Of a stretch of 7,137 nt of DNA, positions 1-6,948 are shown in pieces. A model generated the notes under the pieces. The model was not told the DNA's origin. It was given only the letters and a program-made list of their open reading frames with translations, and ran no database searches. The stretch comes from an uncultured Verrucomicrobiota bacterium (lineage in GTDB: Bacteria; Verrucomicrobiota; Verrucomicrobiae; Opitutales; Opitutaceae). The translations under genes and the position numbers were made by a program. The stretch spans positions 1 through 7,137 of the forward strand of contig CAMLNJ010000153.1 of assembly GCA_946481225.1 (NCBI GenBank), in the 5' to 3' direction. Positions within the stretch are counted from its first letter, which is position 1. Every line of letters begins with the position of its first letter.

Positions 1-2
1 CT

Positions 3-65
3 GAAATCGCCCTCGGGCCGAAGCCAAGTTCGGCCAACGCGCCAAACGCCGCGAAGACAAAATGA
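3..65 (+). CDS. Possible C-terminal tail of an upstream gene (partial)
   Basis: This frame is open from the window edge and ends at TGA 63-65, giving a short Ala/Pro/Lys-rich tail that ends in KTK. About 70% of its codons end in G or C, which fits a coding C-terminus in this genome, but 20 codons are too few to prove it. The SNF2 gene starts 50 bp further on, so the two could share a transcript. The alternative is that this is intergenic, because the SNF2 frame is also open to the window edge. The product cannot be identified. Confidence 0.3.
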   Translation, partial: EIALGPKPSSANAPNAAKTK

Positions 66-114
66 AAAAGATCCTTCCGCCGCCGCCACTTGCCGCCAAA
101 ATGGACGGTTCCGC

Positions 115-2571
115 ATGTTGCGTCTTTTTCTTCCGCCCAATCTCCCGGCCGCCGCCGCGCGCGACGCCATTCCGCTGAAGGTCCGGATCGACACCTCCGT
201 CTCCCCGCCCCCGGCTCAACTACCCGCCCTCGCGGTGCTGTCCCGCCTCTGCAATGGCGCCGCGGTCCCGCCGCCTTTCGTGCAAGTCACTCGCGCGCAG
301 CTTCGCGAATTGGTTTCCGCACTCGCCGGTCAGCCCGTCTTCGCCGCCCTCTCCGAACCGGACAAAACCCTTCTCTGGATCGGCCCTCGTCTCCGGGGCG
401 TGAGCGAACACCTCGGCGCGGCCACTCCGCCGCCCGCAGCCGCGACCCCGCCCCCCTTGGCCGGCCCCCGCTCGCTCTCGATGCGCGCGCCGCGCCTCAG
501 CCCCCGTGACGACGAACCGCTCACTCCGCTTACCGTGGACGGCAGCGAGCACTACCTCGCGATCGCCTTGCCCTCCCGCGAGCACCCCGCCTACGCCGCC
601 GCCCGCGATCTGCTTTCCACCAACGGCTTCGTCCTCGATCCATCCACGAAGAAGTGGTGGCTGCGCGACCGTCATAAAGTCCTCAACTTTCTCGCCACCC
701 ACGGCGACACGCTCCGCTCGCGCTTCCACGCCGACTTCACCCCGAATTTCGAGAAACACTCCGCCGTTTTCTCCGCCGCCGAGGTGCAGGCCGAGGTCGA
801 GGAGGCCGGCGCGGGAGAGTTCACCGTCTCGGTCGGCCTCTCCGCCGGCAAGGTCGGCGACGAGGAACTTCGCGCCGCGCTCGCCGCCGGACGCCGCTTC
901 GTCGAGGACGGGAAAAAAATCTACCTTCTCGCGCCCGACCAGCTCGAGCGCCTCGCCAAGGCCCAGGCGGCTCTCGCCGGCGGCACCGCCGCCCCCGTCA
1001 CCGCCCGTCGCACTCAGCGCGTATCCTCTGCTCGGATACCGGAGCTCCAGGAGATGCTCGACACGCTTTCGCCCGACTATCAGCCGCCCTCGGCGTGGCG
1101 TCGGCGCGCCGAAGCCCTGAAGAACCTCGACCGGCTCGAGCCGGCTCCGATCCCGGCCACCTTCGCCGCCACCCTCCGCCCCTACCAGCAGATCGGCGCC
1201 GCCTGGCTCTGGCACTTGCACCGGCACGAGCTCGGCGGGATCCTCGCCGACGAGATGGGCCTCGGCAAAACCGCCCAGGCCCTCGCGTTGCTATCGTCCA
1301 TCGCCGCCGTCGCGCCGGAGAAAAAACGCCGGCCCTCGCTCGTCGTGTGCCCCGCCTCGCTTGTCGAGAACTGGCGCCGCGAGGCCGCGCGCTTCGCCCC
1401 GGCGCTCCGCGTGTTTGTCCACCACGGGTCGCAGCGCATCGCCTCCGTCGAGGCGGCCTCCTCGCACGATCTTCTCGTTACTTCCTACGGGACGCTCACC
1501 CGCGACGCCGAGCTTCTCGCCGACATCGACCTCGCCACCGTCATCGCCGACGAGGCTCAACACGCGAAAAACCGCCGCTCGCTCAACGCCCGCAGCCTCC
1601 GCTCCCTTCACGCGCACAGCCGTCTCTTCCTCACCGGCACGCCCGTGGAAAACTCCCTCGAGGACCTGCGCACGCTTTTCGAGATCATCCTCCCCGGCTA
1701 CGTCGACGCCAAGCTCCCCGCCGCCGCCGGCTCGGGCGTGAAGACCGCCGACCGCGACTGGCAGGACGAGCGCCTGCAAAAGCAGACAGCGCCCTACATC
1801 CTGCGTCGCACCAAGGCCGCCGTCGCCACGGAGTTGCCGCCCAAGATCGAGCAGGTCATCTACTGTCAGCCCACCTCCGAACAGCAGGCGCTCTACGCCG
1901 AATACCAGCGCAAGTCCGAGGAGGAGCTCGATTCCCTCGCCGGCTCCGGCGCCTCCGAGGGCGCCATGCGCATCGCCACCCTCACGCAACTTCTCCGCCT
2001 TCGCCAGATCTGCTGCGATCCACGGCTCGTCGAGCAGATGGCCGAGGCTTCCGCGTCCGCGAAACTCGACGCCTTCCGCGAGTTGCTTTCGGAGGCGATC
2101 GACGACGGCCATCGCCTGCTCGTGTTCTCCCAGTTCACGAGTCTGCTCGCGCTCCTCCGCGACGAGCTCGACCGACAGGAAATCGCATACTGCTACCTCG
2201 ACGGCTCCACGCCGACGAAACAGCGCCAGGCCGAGGTCGACCGCTATCAGCAAAACGCCGGCATCCCCGTCTTCCTCATCTCGCTCAAGGCCGGCGGCAC
2301 CGGTCTCAACCTCACCGGCGCCGACACCGTCGTGCATTTCGACCCGTGGTGGAATCCCGCCGCCGAGGCCCAGGCCACCGACCGCGCGCACCGCATCGGC
2401 CAGACCAAGGTGGTAACCACCTATAAACTGATCTGCACCGGCACCGTGGAGGAAAAGGTCATGGTCCTGCAGGACGAAAAACGCCGCCTTCTCGCGGACG
2501 TTTTCGAGGCGAGCGACGCGGTGAACTCCAAGCTTACCATCGCGGACCTCCGCGGCCTGCTCGCGCGTTGA
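115..2571 (+). CDS. SNF2-family DNA-dependent ATPase/helicase-like protein
   Basis: This is a complete 818-residue SNF2 superfamily-2 ATPase. The family uses ATP hydrolysis to translocate on double-stranded DNA and remodel protein-DNA complexes; in bacteria the targets are mostly unknown, RapA acting on RNA polymerase being the exception. Motifs seen: an RPYQQ Q-motif-like segment near residue 353, Walker A DEMGLGKT at 379-386, Walker B DEAQ at 479-482, TGTP (motif III) at 507-510, LLVFSQF (motif IV) near 668, SLKAGGTGLNLT (motif V) from 723 and DRAHRIGQ (motif VI) at 756-763. All are intact, so it should be active. Residues 1 to about 340 are a poorly conserved N-terminal region with a Pro/Ala-rich linker near 100-130. 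No SWIM zinc-finger cysteines are visible. ATG 115 is the first ATG in frame, with a weak GGACGG 6 nt upstream, but the frame is open to the window edge, so an earlier start cannot be fully excluded. It is probably soluble and cytoplasmic. No methylase, nuclease or other defence partner is adjacent in the window. Confidence 0.95.
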   Translation: MLRLFLPPNLPAAAARDAIPLKVRIDTSVSPPPAQLPALAVLSRLCNGAAVPPPFVQVTRAQLRELVSALAGQPVFAALSEPDKTLLWIGPRLRGVSEHLGAATPPPAAATPPPLAGPRSLSMRAPRLSPRDDEPLTPLTVDGSEHYLAIALPSREHPAYAAARDLLSTNGFVLDPSTKKWWLRDRHKVLNFLATHGDTLRSRFHADFTPNFEKHSAVFSAAEVQAEVEEAGAGEFTVSVGLSAGKVGDEELRAALAAGRRFVEDGKKIYLLAPDQLERLAKAQAALAGGTAAPVTARRTQRVSSARIPELQEMLDTLSPDYQPPSAWRRRAEALKNLDRLEPAPIPATFAATLRPYQQIGAAWLWHLHRHELGGILADEMGLGKTAQALALLSSIAAVAPEKKRRPSLVVCPASLVENWRREAARFAPALRVFVHHGSQRIASVEAASSHDLLVTSYGTLTRDAELLADIDLATVIADEAQHAKNRRSLNARSLRSLHAHSRLFLTGTPVENSLEDLRTLFEIILPGYVDAKLPAAAGSGVKTADRDWQDERLQKQTAPYILRRTKAAVATELPPKIEQVIYCQPTSEQQALYAEYQRKSEEELDSLAGSGASEGAMRIATLTQLLRLRQICCDPRLVEQMAEASASAKLDAFRELLSEAIDDGHRLLVFSQFTSLLALLRDELDRQEIAYCYLDGSTPTKQRQAEVDRYQQNAGIPVFLISLKAGGTGLNLTGADTVVHFDPWWNPAAEAQATDRAHRIGQTKVVTTYKLICTGTVEEKVMVLQDEKRRLLADVFEASDAVNSKLTIADLRGLLAR

Positions 2572-2589
2572 CCTTAACCGATATCGAAA

Positions 2590-2614
2590 GGAATTTCATC
2601 TCGTGCAAAATTCC
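2590..2614 (+). other. Weak AT-rich inverted repeat downstream of the SNF2 gene
   Basis: GGAATTT at 2590-2596 and AAATTCC at 2608-2614 form a perfect 7-bp stem around an 11-nt loop, 18 bp after the SNF2 stop codon. The stem is AT-rich and has no T-run after it, so it is a poor intrinsic terminator. It could be a weak 3'-end hairpin of the SNF2 mRNA or a protein-binding site upstream of the tRNA gene, or it may be chance. The rest of the 99-bp spacer (2572-2670) holds only the possible tRNA promoter. Confidence 0.3.
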
Positions 2615-2616
2615 CA

Positions 2617-2645
2617 TTGACGCACCCCGCGCGCGTCCTTTGCTC
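2617..2645 (+). promoter_or_regulatory. Possible sigma-70-type promoter of the tRNA gene
   Basis: TTGACG at 2617-2622 matches the -35 consensus at five of six positions and lies about 50 bp before the tRNA. The matching -10 is poor: the best candidate is around 2639-2645, after a spacer of roughly 16-17 bp, and it has only about three consensus bases. Transcription from it would start about 20 bp before the mature tRNA 5' end, a sensible distance. The assignment rests mainly on the -35 element and position. Confidence 0.3.
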
Positions 2646-2670
2646 GCACCTCCCGCGCCGCAAGGCGTAT

Positions 2671-2746
2671 GGCAAGATAGCTCAGTTGGTAGAGCAGTTG
2701 ACTGAAAATCAACGTGTCCCCGGTTCGATTCCGGGTCTTGCCACCA
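2671..2746 (+). tRNA. tRNA-Phe (anticodon GAA)
   Basis: A full cloverleaf can be folded by hand. The acceptor stem is GGCAAGA with TCTTGCC (2671-2677 with 2736-2742). The D arm is GCTC/GAGC around an AGTTGGTA loop. The anticodon stem is GTTGA/TCAAC with loop CTGAAAA, placing anticodon GAA at 2704-2706. The variable loop is GTGTC, and the T arm is CCCGG/CCGGG around TTCGATT. The discriminator A is at 2743 and the 3' CCA is genomically encoded at 2744-2746. All stems are perfectly paired, so the gene looks functional. It decodes UUC/UUU. Confidence 0.98.
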
Positions 2747-2750
2747 CTTT

Positions 2751-2782
2751 AGCCCCGGACACCTTGGTATCCGGGGCTTTTT
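2751..2782 (+). terminator. Intrinsic terminator of the tRNA-Phe gene
   Basis: AGCCCCGGA at 2751-2759 pairs perfectly with TCCGGGGCT at 2770-2778, and further pairs are possible inside the loop. A five-T run, including the last stem base, follows at 2778-2782. It begins 4 nt after the CCA end. This is a classical Rho-independent terminator that should separate tRNA transcription from the sigma-factor operon starting about 50 bp later. Confidence 0.9.
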
Positions 2783-2833
2783 CGTGTCCCAAAAACCACC
2801 GGCGCAGTTCCCGTTTGCGCGGCCGCGCGTGAG

Positions 2834-3448
2834 ATGATTGGCCTCTTTTCCCGCGCTCGGATCGCCCCGCCAATGTCGCATCCCACCCCTCGCCCCGACG
2901 ACGCTCCCACTCCTGCCCCCGGGCCCGCGTTCCCGGCTGACGAGGAGTCGATGCGCGTCCTTTACGACGAGCTGCGGCAACTCGCCGCCGCGCGCATGGC
3001 CGGAGAAGCGGCCGGTCACACCCTTCAGCCGACCGCGCTCGTTCACGAGGCTTGGCTCCGGCTTGCCGGGCCCGGCGGCATGCAAGGCCGATGGACGGAT
3101 CGAAACCACTTTTTCCGCGTCGCCGCCCTGACCATGCGCCGCGTGCTCGTCGACCACGCCCGCCGCCACGCCACCGGCAAACGCGGCGCAGGCGCCGATC
3201 ACCTGCCCTTCGAGGGCTTCGATCTGCCCGCGGCCGATCAGAACACGCGCGTGATGCTGATCGACGAGGCCCTGTCGCGCCTCGAGCAGGAGGACGCCGA
3301 CGCGGCCCGCGTGGTCACGCTGCGTTTCTTCGGCGGATTCACCAATCGCGAGATCGCGGCCGCCCTGGAGGTCACCGAGCGCACGGTGGAGCGGCAATGG
3401 GCCTACGCCCGCGCCCGCCTCATGCAGTTGATCCAGGAAAACCCATGA
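2834..3448 (+). CDS. RNA polymerase ECF sigma factor (Sigma70_ECF family), kinase-linked
   Basis: This is a 204-residue extracytoplasmic-function sigma factor with only regions 2 and 4. Region 2 starts around LYDELRQLAAARM (43-55) and includes LQPTALVHEAWLRL at 64-77, the hallmark of the Sigma70_ECF subgroup abundant in Planctomycetota and Verrucomicrobiota. Region 4 has LRFFGGFTNREIAAAL (163-178), and its helix-turn-helix ends near TERTVERQW (181-189), which would contact the -35 element. The usual acidic residues before LVxE in region 2.2 are replaced by T67-A68. The gene overlaps the downstream Ser/Thr kinase by ATGA, so the two are translationally coupled. No anti-sigma gene is present. 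Start: ATG 2834 is the longest; ATG 2873 (191 residues, beginning MSHP) is equally plausible and closer to family length. Neither has a convincing Shine-Dalgarno sequence. The function as a sigma factor is secure; the regulon is unknown. Confidence 0.93.
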   Translation: MIGLFSRARIAPPMSHPTPRPDDAPTPAPGPAFPADEESMRVLYDELRQLAAARMAGEAAGHTLQPTALVHEAWLRLAGPGGMQGRWTDRNHFFRVAALTMRRVLVDHARRHATGKRGAGADHLPFEGFDLPAADQNTRVMLIDEALSRLEQEDADAARVVTLRFFGGFTNREIAAALEVTERTVERQWAYARARLMQLIQENP

Positions 3449-5691
3449 GCCCTCGCACGGAGTCCGCCGCCGACGGGCGGGCCGCCACACCCGACGCGCG
3501 CCGCCTCATCGAACGCGCCCTTTTCGACACCGCCCTCGAGCTTCGCGACCCGGCCCTGCGCGACGCCTTCCTCCGGCAGGCCTGCGGCGAGGACGAGAAA
3601 ATGCTTTCAGGCATCCGCGGCCTCCTCGCCGCCCACGCGCGGGCGGAGCACTTTTTTCCCGCCCAGGCACGGCCTCCTCGGGACGAAAAACTCGAACCCG
3701 GCCCCGGCGATGACGCCTGCTCGACGTCCACGCCGGCGCCGAACACCACCGGAGCCGCCGATCCCGAGCTCATCGGCCGTTATCTTCTGCTCCGTCGGCT
3801 CGGCGAAGGCGGCTGCGGAGTCGTGTTTCTCGCCGAGCAAAGCGAACCGGTGCGGCGCAAAGTAGCCCTGAAAATCATCCGCCTCGGCATGGACACCGAG
3901 CGCGTCGTCGCTCGCTTCGCCCTCGAGCGCCAGGCGCTCGCGCTGATGAACCACCCCAACGTCGCGCAGGTGCTCGACGGCGGCGCGACCGAGACCGGGC
4001 GCCCCTATTTCGTCATGGAACTGGTCGAGGGCGAACGGATCACCGACTACTGCCGCGCGCAACGGCTCGGCACCCGCGAACGCCTCGCCCTGTTCATCCC
4101 GGTCTGCCAGGCGATCCAGCACGCCCACCAAAAGGGCATCCTGCACCGTGACATAAAACCCTCCAACGTCCTCGTCTCCGTGCGCGACGGCGTCGCGGTG
4201 CCCAAGGTGATCGACTTCGGCGTCGCCAAGGCCGTCTCCGGTCTCGAATGGGGCGAGGCCTCCCGCACCGGGGACGGCCTTTTCATCGGCACCCCCGCCT
4301 ACATGAGCCCCGAGCAGGCCGAGCCCGGCCGCGTCGACGTGGATACCCGCAGCGACATCTACAGCCTGGGGGCGCTGCTTTTCGAGCTTCTCACCGGCCG
4401 CCCGCCCTTCGACTCCCGAAGTCTGCTCGAAGCCGGCCTCGACGAGCTCCGCCGCACCCTGCGCGAGAAAGAACCTCCGCGCCCCTCGCGCCTGCTGCGC
4501 GCCCTCCCCGCGGAAGAGCTCTCCCGCATCGCGTCCGAGCACCGTTGCTCGCCCGCCGAGCTGATCACCGCCTTGCGCCGGGACCTCGACTGGATCGTGC
4601 TCCGCGCCCTCGAAAAAGATCGCGCGCGCCGCTACGCCACCGCCAACGCGCTCGCGTTCGACCTCGGCCGCCATCTGCGCGACGAACCCGTGGAGGCCCG
4701 GCCCGGCGGCCGCCTTTATCGTTTTCGCAAGCTCGTCCGGCGCAACCGCGTCGTGTTCTCCGCCGGCCTCGCCGTAACGCTCGCGTTGATCGCGGGCCTG
4801 GGCGTCTCCACCCGGCTCTATTTGCGGGAAAGCGCCGCGCTGCGCGAGCAGACCGTCCTGCGGCGGCAGGCGGAGATCGCCGAGCGCCTCACCCGCGCGG
4901 CCTTCCTCACCCGCGAAGGCAGTTTCGCCCTCGCCACCCGCGTGCTCGACGACATCCAAACGCCGATCACCAAACCGTCCCTCGACGGAGTCGTCGCCTA
5001 CCGTGCGGTCGGCGACTGGCTCGCCCGCCAACGCCGGTGGGCCGAGGCCGCGGAACGCTTTGCCGTCGCGCTGGAGCTCGGCCGGCTCGACATCTGGGCC
5101 CCCGTCACGCTCGACCACCAATCCTATGGCGTCGCCCTGCTTCTCGCCGGCGACGAGGCGGCCTATCGGCGTTTTCGTCGCGTCTCGATCGAGCGCTTCT
5201 CGCCCGCCACCAATTCCGACGCCGTCGCACGCGTGCTCAACACCTGCCTCCTGCGCCCGCTCGACTCGGATATCCGGGAGCGACTGCTCCCGCTCGGCGC
5301 CCGGACCGACTTCTGGTTTTCCAGCCTAAACCCTCGCCTCGCCACCGGCTGGGCCTCCCTGCCCGTCAGCCTTTGGCACTATCGCCTCGGCGAGTTCTTC
5401 GACGCCCGGCGCATCGCGCTCCAAGGCGACGATCCCGCCGATCAGGCGGGCGCGCGGGTCGCGACGCTGCGCCTCGTCGTCGCGCTCTGCGACTGGAAGG
5501 ATGGCCGGCGCGAGGAGGCCCTCGTCAACCTGTCCCGTGTTCGACCGATCATCGAGGCCGGCTTCGACGGCGACTTCGCCCGCGGCAACACCCGCGAAGG
5601 TTATTGGTATGACTGGGCTTTCGTCCGCCTACTGCTCGACGAGGCCGAGGCCACGATGGCCGCGAAATCGGACGCCCCCGCGGCCCCCTGA
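3445..5691 (+). CDS. Transmembrane Ser/Thr protein kinase (Hanks type) with TPR-like extracytoplasmic domain
   Basis: This is a 748-residue kinase. Residues about 19-72 form the short helical N-terminal region usual in planctomycete/verrucomicrobial kinases of this type. The kinase domain spans about 110-405: glycine loop GEGGCG (120-125), ATP lysine K143 in VALK, likely alpha-C glutamate E161, HRDIKPSN (234-241) with catalytic D236, DFG (257-259) and SPE (288-290). All catalytic residues are present and the RD motif indicates activation-loop control. One hydrophobic helix at about 436-455 follows the basic stretch RKLVRRNR, so residues 456-748 should be outside the cytoplasm. They hold a probable coiled coil (about 460-485) and TPR-like helices near 518-546 and 673-705. 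ATG 3445 overlaps the sigma-factor stop; the open frame continues upstream but lies over the sigma gene. The likely substrate is the partner sigma factor (inference). The kinase call is secure; the ligand or stress sensed is unknown. Confidence 0.95.
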   Translation: MSPRTESAADGRAATPDARRLIERALFDTALELRDPALRDAFLRQACGEDEKMLSGIRGLLAAHARAEHFFPAQARPPRDEKLEPGPGDDACSTSTPAPNTTGAADPELIGRYLLLRRLGEGGCGVVFLAEQSEPVRRKVALKIIRLGMDTERVVARFALERQALALMNHPNVAQVLDGGATETGRPYFVMELVEGERITDYCRAQRLGTRERLALFIPVCQAIQHAHQKGILHRDIKPSNVLVSVRDGVAVPKVIDFGVAKAVSGLEWGEASRTGDGLFIGTPAYMSPEQAEPGRVDVDTRSDIYSLGALLFELLTGRPPFDSRSLLEAGLDELRRTLREKEPPRPSRLLRALPAEELSRIASEHRCSPAELITALRRDLDWIVLRALEKDRARRYATANALAFDLGRHLRDEPVEARPGGRLYRFRKLVRRNRVVFSAGLAVTLALIAGLGVSTRLYLRESAALREQTVLRRQAEIAERLTRAAFLTREGSFALATRVLDDIQTPITKPSLDGVVAYRAVGDWLARQRRWAEAAERFAVALELGRLDIWAPVTLDHQSYGVALLLAGDEAAYRRFRRVSIERFSPATNSDAVARVLNTCLLRPLDSDIRERLLPLGARTDFWFSSLNPRLATGWASLPVSLWHYRLGEFFDARRIALQGDDPADQAGARVATLRLVVALCDWKDGRREEALVNLSRVRPIIEAGFDGDFARGNTREGYWYDWAFVRLLLDEAEATMAAKSDAPAAP

Positions 5692-5849
5692 ACCGGCGTA
5701 GCCGGGTGGAGACGCACGGCTCCCGAAAATCTTTTCGGCCGCCGTGTCGGTTTGGATGGGAAATCCACGCTTATCCTCTTGCCCCGTCCTCGACCCTCCT
5801 CCCCGCGTCCTCCCGTTTCGCAACGGCCTTTCCCTTTTCCCGCTTCCGC
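5692..5849 (+). promoter_or_regulatory. Leader region of the sugar-transporter genes
   Basis: This 158-bp non-coding stretch lies between the kinase stop and the permease start. It holds a short GC hairpin just after the kinase stop (CCGGC 5693-5697, GCCGG 5701-5705), a 16-bp palindrome (5723-5738) and a small hairpin TGGAT/ATCCA (5753-5757, 5763-5767). The following 80 bases are C/T-rich on this strand and show no structure. A promoter for the transporter is expected here, but I find no pair of -35/-10 boxes at acceptable spacing. None of the hairpins has a T-run, so no intrinsic terminator for the kinase operon is visible. Confidence 0.5.
5723..5738. promoter_or_regulatory. 16-bp palindrome, candidate operator
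   Basis: CCGAAAA and TTTTCGG are exact reverse complements separated by TC, 112 bp before the permease ATG. Its size, symmetry and A/T-tract half-sites resemble binding sites of dimeric helix-turn-helix regulators, such as LacI-type repressors that commonly control sugar importers. The classical LacI-family CG centre is absent (TC here). As RNA it could form a 6-bp hairpin with a 4-nt loop but has no T-tract. A regulatory role is inferred from symmetry and position only. Confidence 0.4.
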
Positions 5850-6902
5850 ATGTCCGCCGCATCCACCCCGTCTCCCGCCAAATCCCGCTTCTCGCTCGGC
5901 CAAGAACTCGGCCTCGCCCTGGTCATCCTGGTCCTCGGCGCCATCCTCGCCGGATACGGCTGGCACGACGCCACGGCGGGCCGCCCCAACACCTTCCTCA
6001 ACTTCGACAACCTCGTCGACGGCGTCGCCACGCCGATGTCCTACTACGCCATCATGGCCGTCGGCCTCACCGTCGTGATCATCACCGGCGGCATCGACAT
6101 CTCCGTCGGCTCGATCATGGCCCTCGCCGCGCTCGGCGGCGCGGCCGCCCTGCAAGGCTTCCCCGCCGGCGCCCCCGCTTGGCAGGTGCTGCCCGTCGCC
6201 TTCCTCGTCCCCCTCGCCATCGGCGTGCTCTGCGGCCTCGCCAACGGCGCCCTCGTCGTCGGCCTCCGCCTCCATCCCTTTATTGTCACGCTCGGCACGA
6301 TGAGCGTCTTCCGCGGCCTCGCCAACGTCCTCCCCGCGCAAAAGACCCTCCCCGCCGCCGGCAAACGCCTTCCCGAGGCATTCACCACCGATTTCATGCG
6401 CGAGGAGCTCTGGGGCATCCAGCCGATGCCCCTCGTCATCATGCTCGCGACCGTCGCCCTCGGCTGGATCTACCTGCAACTCACCATCGCCGGCCGCGAG
6501 ACCTACGCCGTCGGCGGCAACGAGGAAGCCGCCCGGTTCAGCGGCCTGCGCGTCGGCACGATCAAGCTCCGCACCTACGCCCTCTCGGGCCTGTGCGCCG
6601 GCCTCGCGGGCTTCGTCTCCCTTGGCCGCTTCGGCACCGCCTCCACCAGCACCGGCACCGGCTACGAGTTGACCGTCATCGCCGCCGCCGTCGTCGGCGG
6701 AGCCAGCCTCGCCGGCGGTCGCGGCACCGCGCTCGGAGCCCTCCTCGGCACCCTGATCATCGCCCTCATTGAAAACGGCATCCTCATTCTCCGCCTCGCC
6801 CAAGAGTATCGCCTCATCATCATCGGCCTCGCCATCGTGGTCGCCGTCGCTCTCGAACGCCTGGGACAACACCTCCGTCAACGTCGCGCCCGCGCTCACT
6901 GA
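5850..6902 (+). CDS. Sugar ABC transporter permease, RbsC/XylH-type (BPD_transp_2)
   Basis: This is a 350-residue inner-membrane permease of the ribose/xylose/galactoside uptake family, expected to work as a dimer with an RbsA-type double ATPase. It is highly hydrophobic, with about 8-10 membrane segments, the first near residues 20-36. Family hallmarks are ITGGIDISVGSIMAL (78-92), HPFIVTLGTM followed by FRGL, the cytoplasmic ATPase-coupling loop around AVGGNEEAARFSG (220-232), and the C-terminal GYELTVIAAAVVGG and GGRGTALGALLG segments. It ends in a basic tail. ATG 5850 is chosen because it gives the usual family length and places the first helix properly; the frame opens further upstream (GTG 5706), but that extension would be atypical and crosses the palindrome. 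No Shine-Dalgarno is evident. The sugar cannot be deduced. The next gene, 46 bp on, is the binding-protein partner; no ATPase gene lies next to it in the window. Confidence 0.93.
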   Translation: MSAASTPSPAKSRFSLGQELGLALVILVLGAILAGYGWHDATAGRPNTFLNFDNLVDGVATPMSYYAIMAVGLTVVIITGGIDISVGSIMALAALGGAAALQGFPAGAPAWQVLPVAFLVPLAIGVLCGLANGALVVGLRLHPFIVTLGTMSVFRGLANVLPAQKTLPAAGKRLPEAFTTDFMREELWGIQPMPLVIMLATVALGWIYLQLTIAGRETYAVGGNEEAARFSGLRVGTIKLRTYALSGLCAGLAGFVSLGRFGTASTSTGTGYELTVIAAAVVGGASLAGGRGTALGALLGTLIIALIENGILILRLAQEYRLIIIGLAIVVAVALERLGQHLRQRRARAH

Positions 6903-6948
6903 TTTCCCTTCGTCGTCTCTTCCATCCCTTTCCCCTGAACATCCAACC

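Noticed and set aside
62..178. 38-codon frame starting at ATG 62, overlapping the upstream stop as ATGA
   Set aside because: It is short, has no recognisable product and overlaps the SNF2 start in another frame.
2671..2746. tRNA-Phe as an integration site of a mobile island
   Set aside because: No integrase, no repeated tRNA 3' end and no shift in codon use downstream are visible in the window.
2617..2832. 71-codon plus-strand frame containing the tRNA
   Set aside because: It translates the tRNA-Phe and terminator sequence, so it is not a protein gene.
3052..3444. N-terminal extension of the kinase frame over the sigma gene
   Set aside because: The extension is Arg/Pro-rich shadow sequence of the sigma-factor gene. 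The ATGA overlap at 3445 gives a normal family N-terminus.
2534..3490. 318-codon minus-strand open frame across the tRNA and sigma gene
   Set aside because: It runs through the tRNA gene and its terminator and is antisense to the sigma factor; it is a by-product of high GC.
3607..5121. 504-codon open frame on the minus strand opposite the kinase
   Set aside because: It lies fully antisense to a kinase with all catalytic motifs, has low-complexity composition and no recognisable domain.
5752..5777. Promoter-like TTGGAT and TATCCT boxes in the transporter leader
   Set aside because: The spacing is only 14 bp and both boxes are weak, so I do not call a promoter.
5706..5849. 48-residue N-terminal extension of the permease from GTG 5706
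   Set aside because: The extension would cover the palindrome and is not typical of RbsC-type permeases. ATG 5850 gives the normal length.
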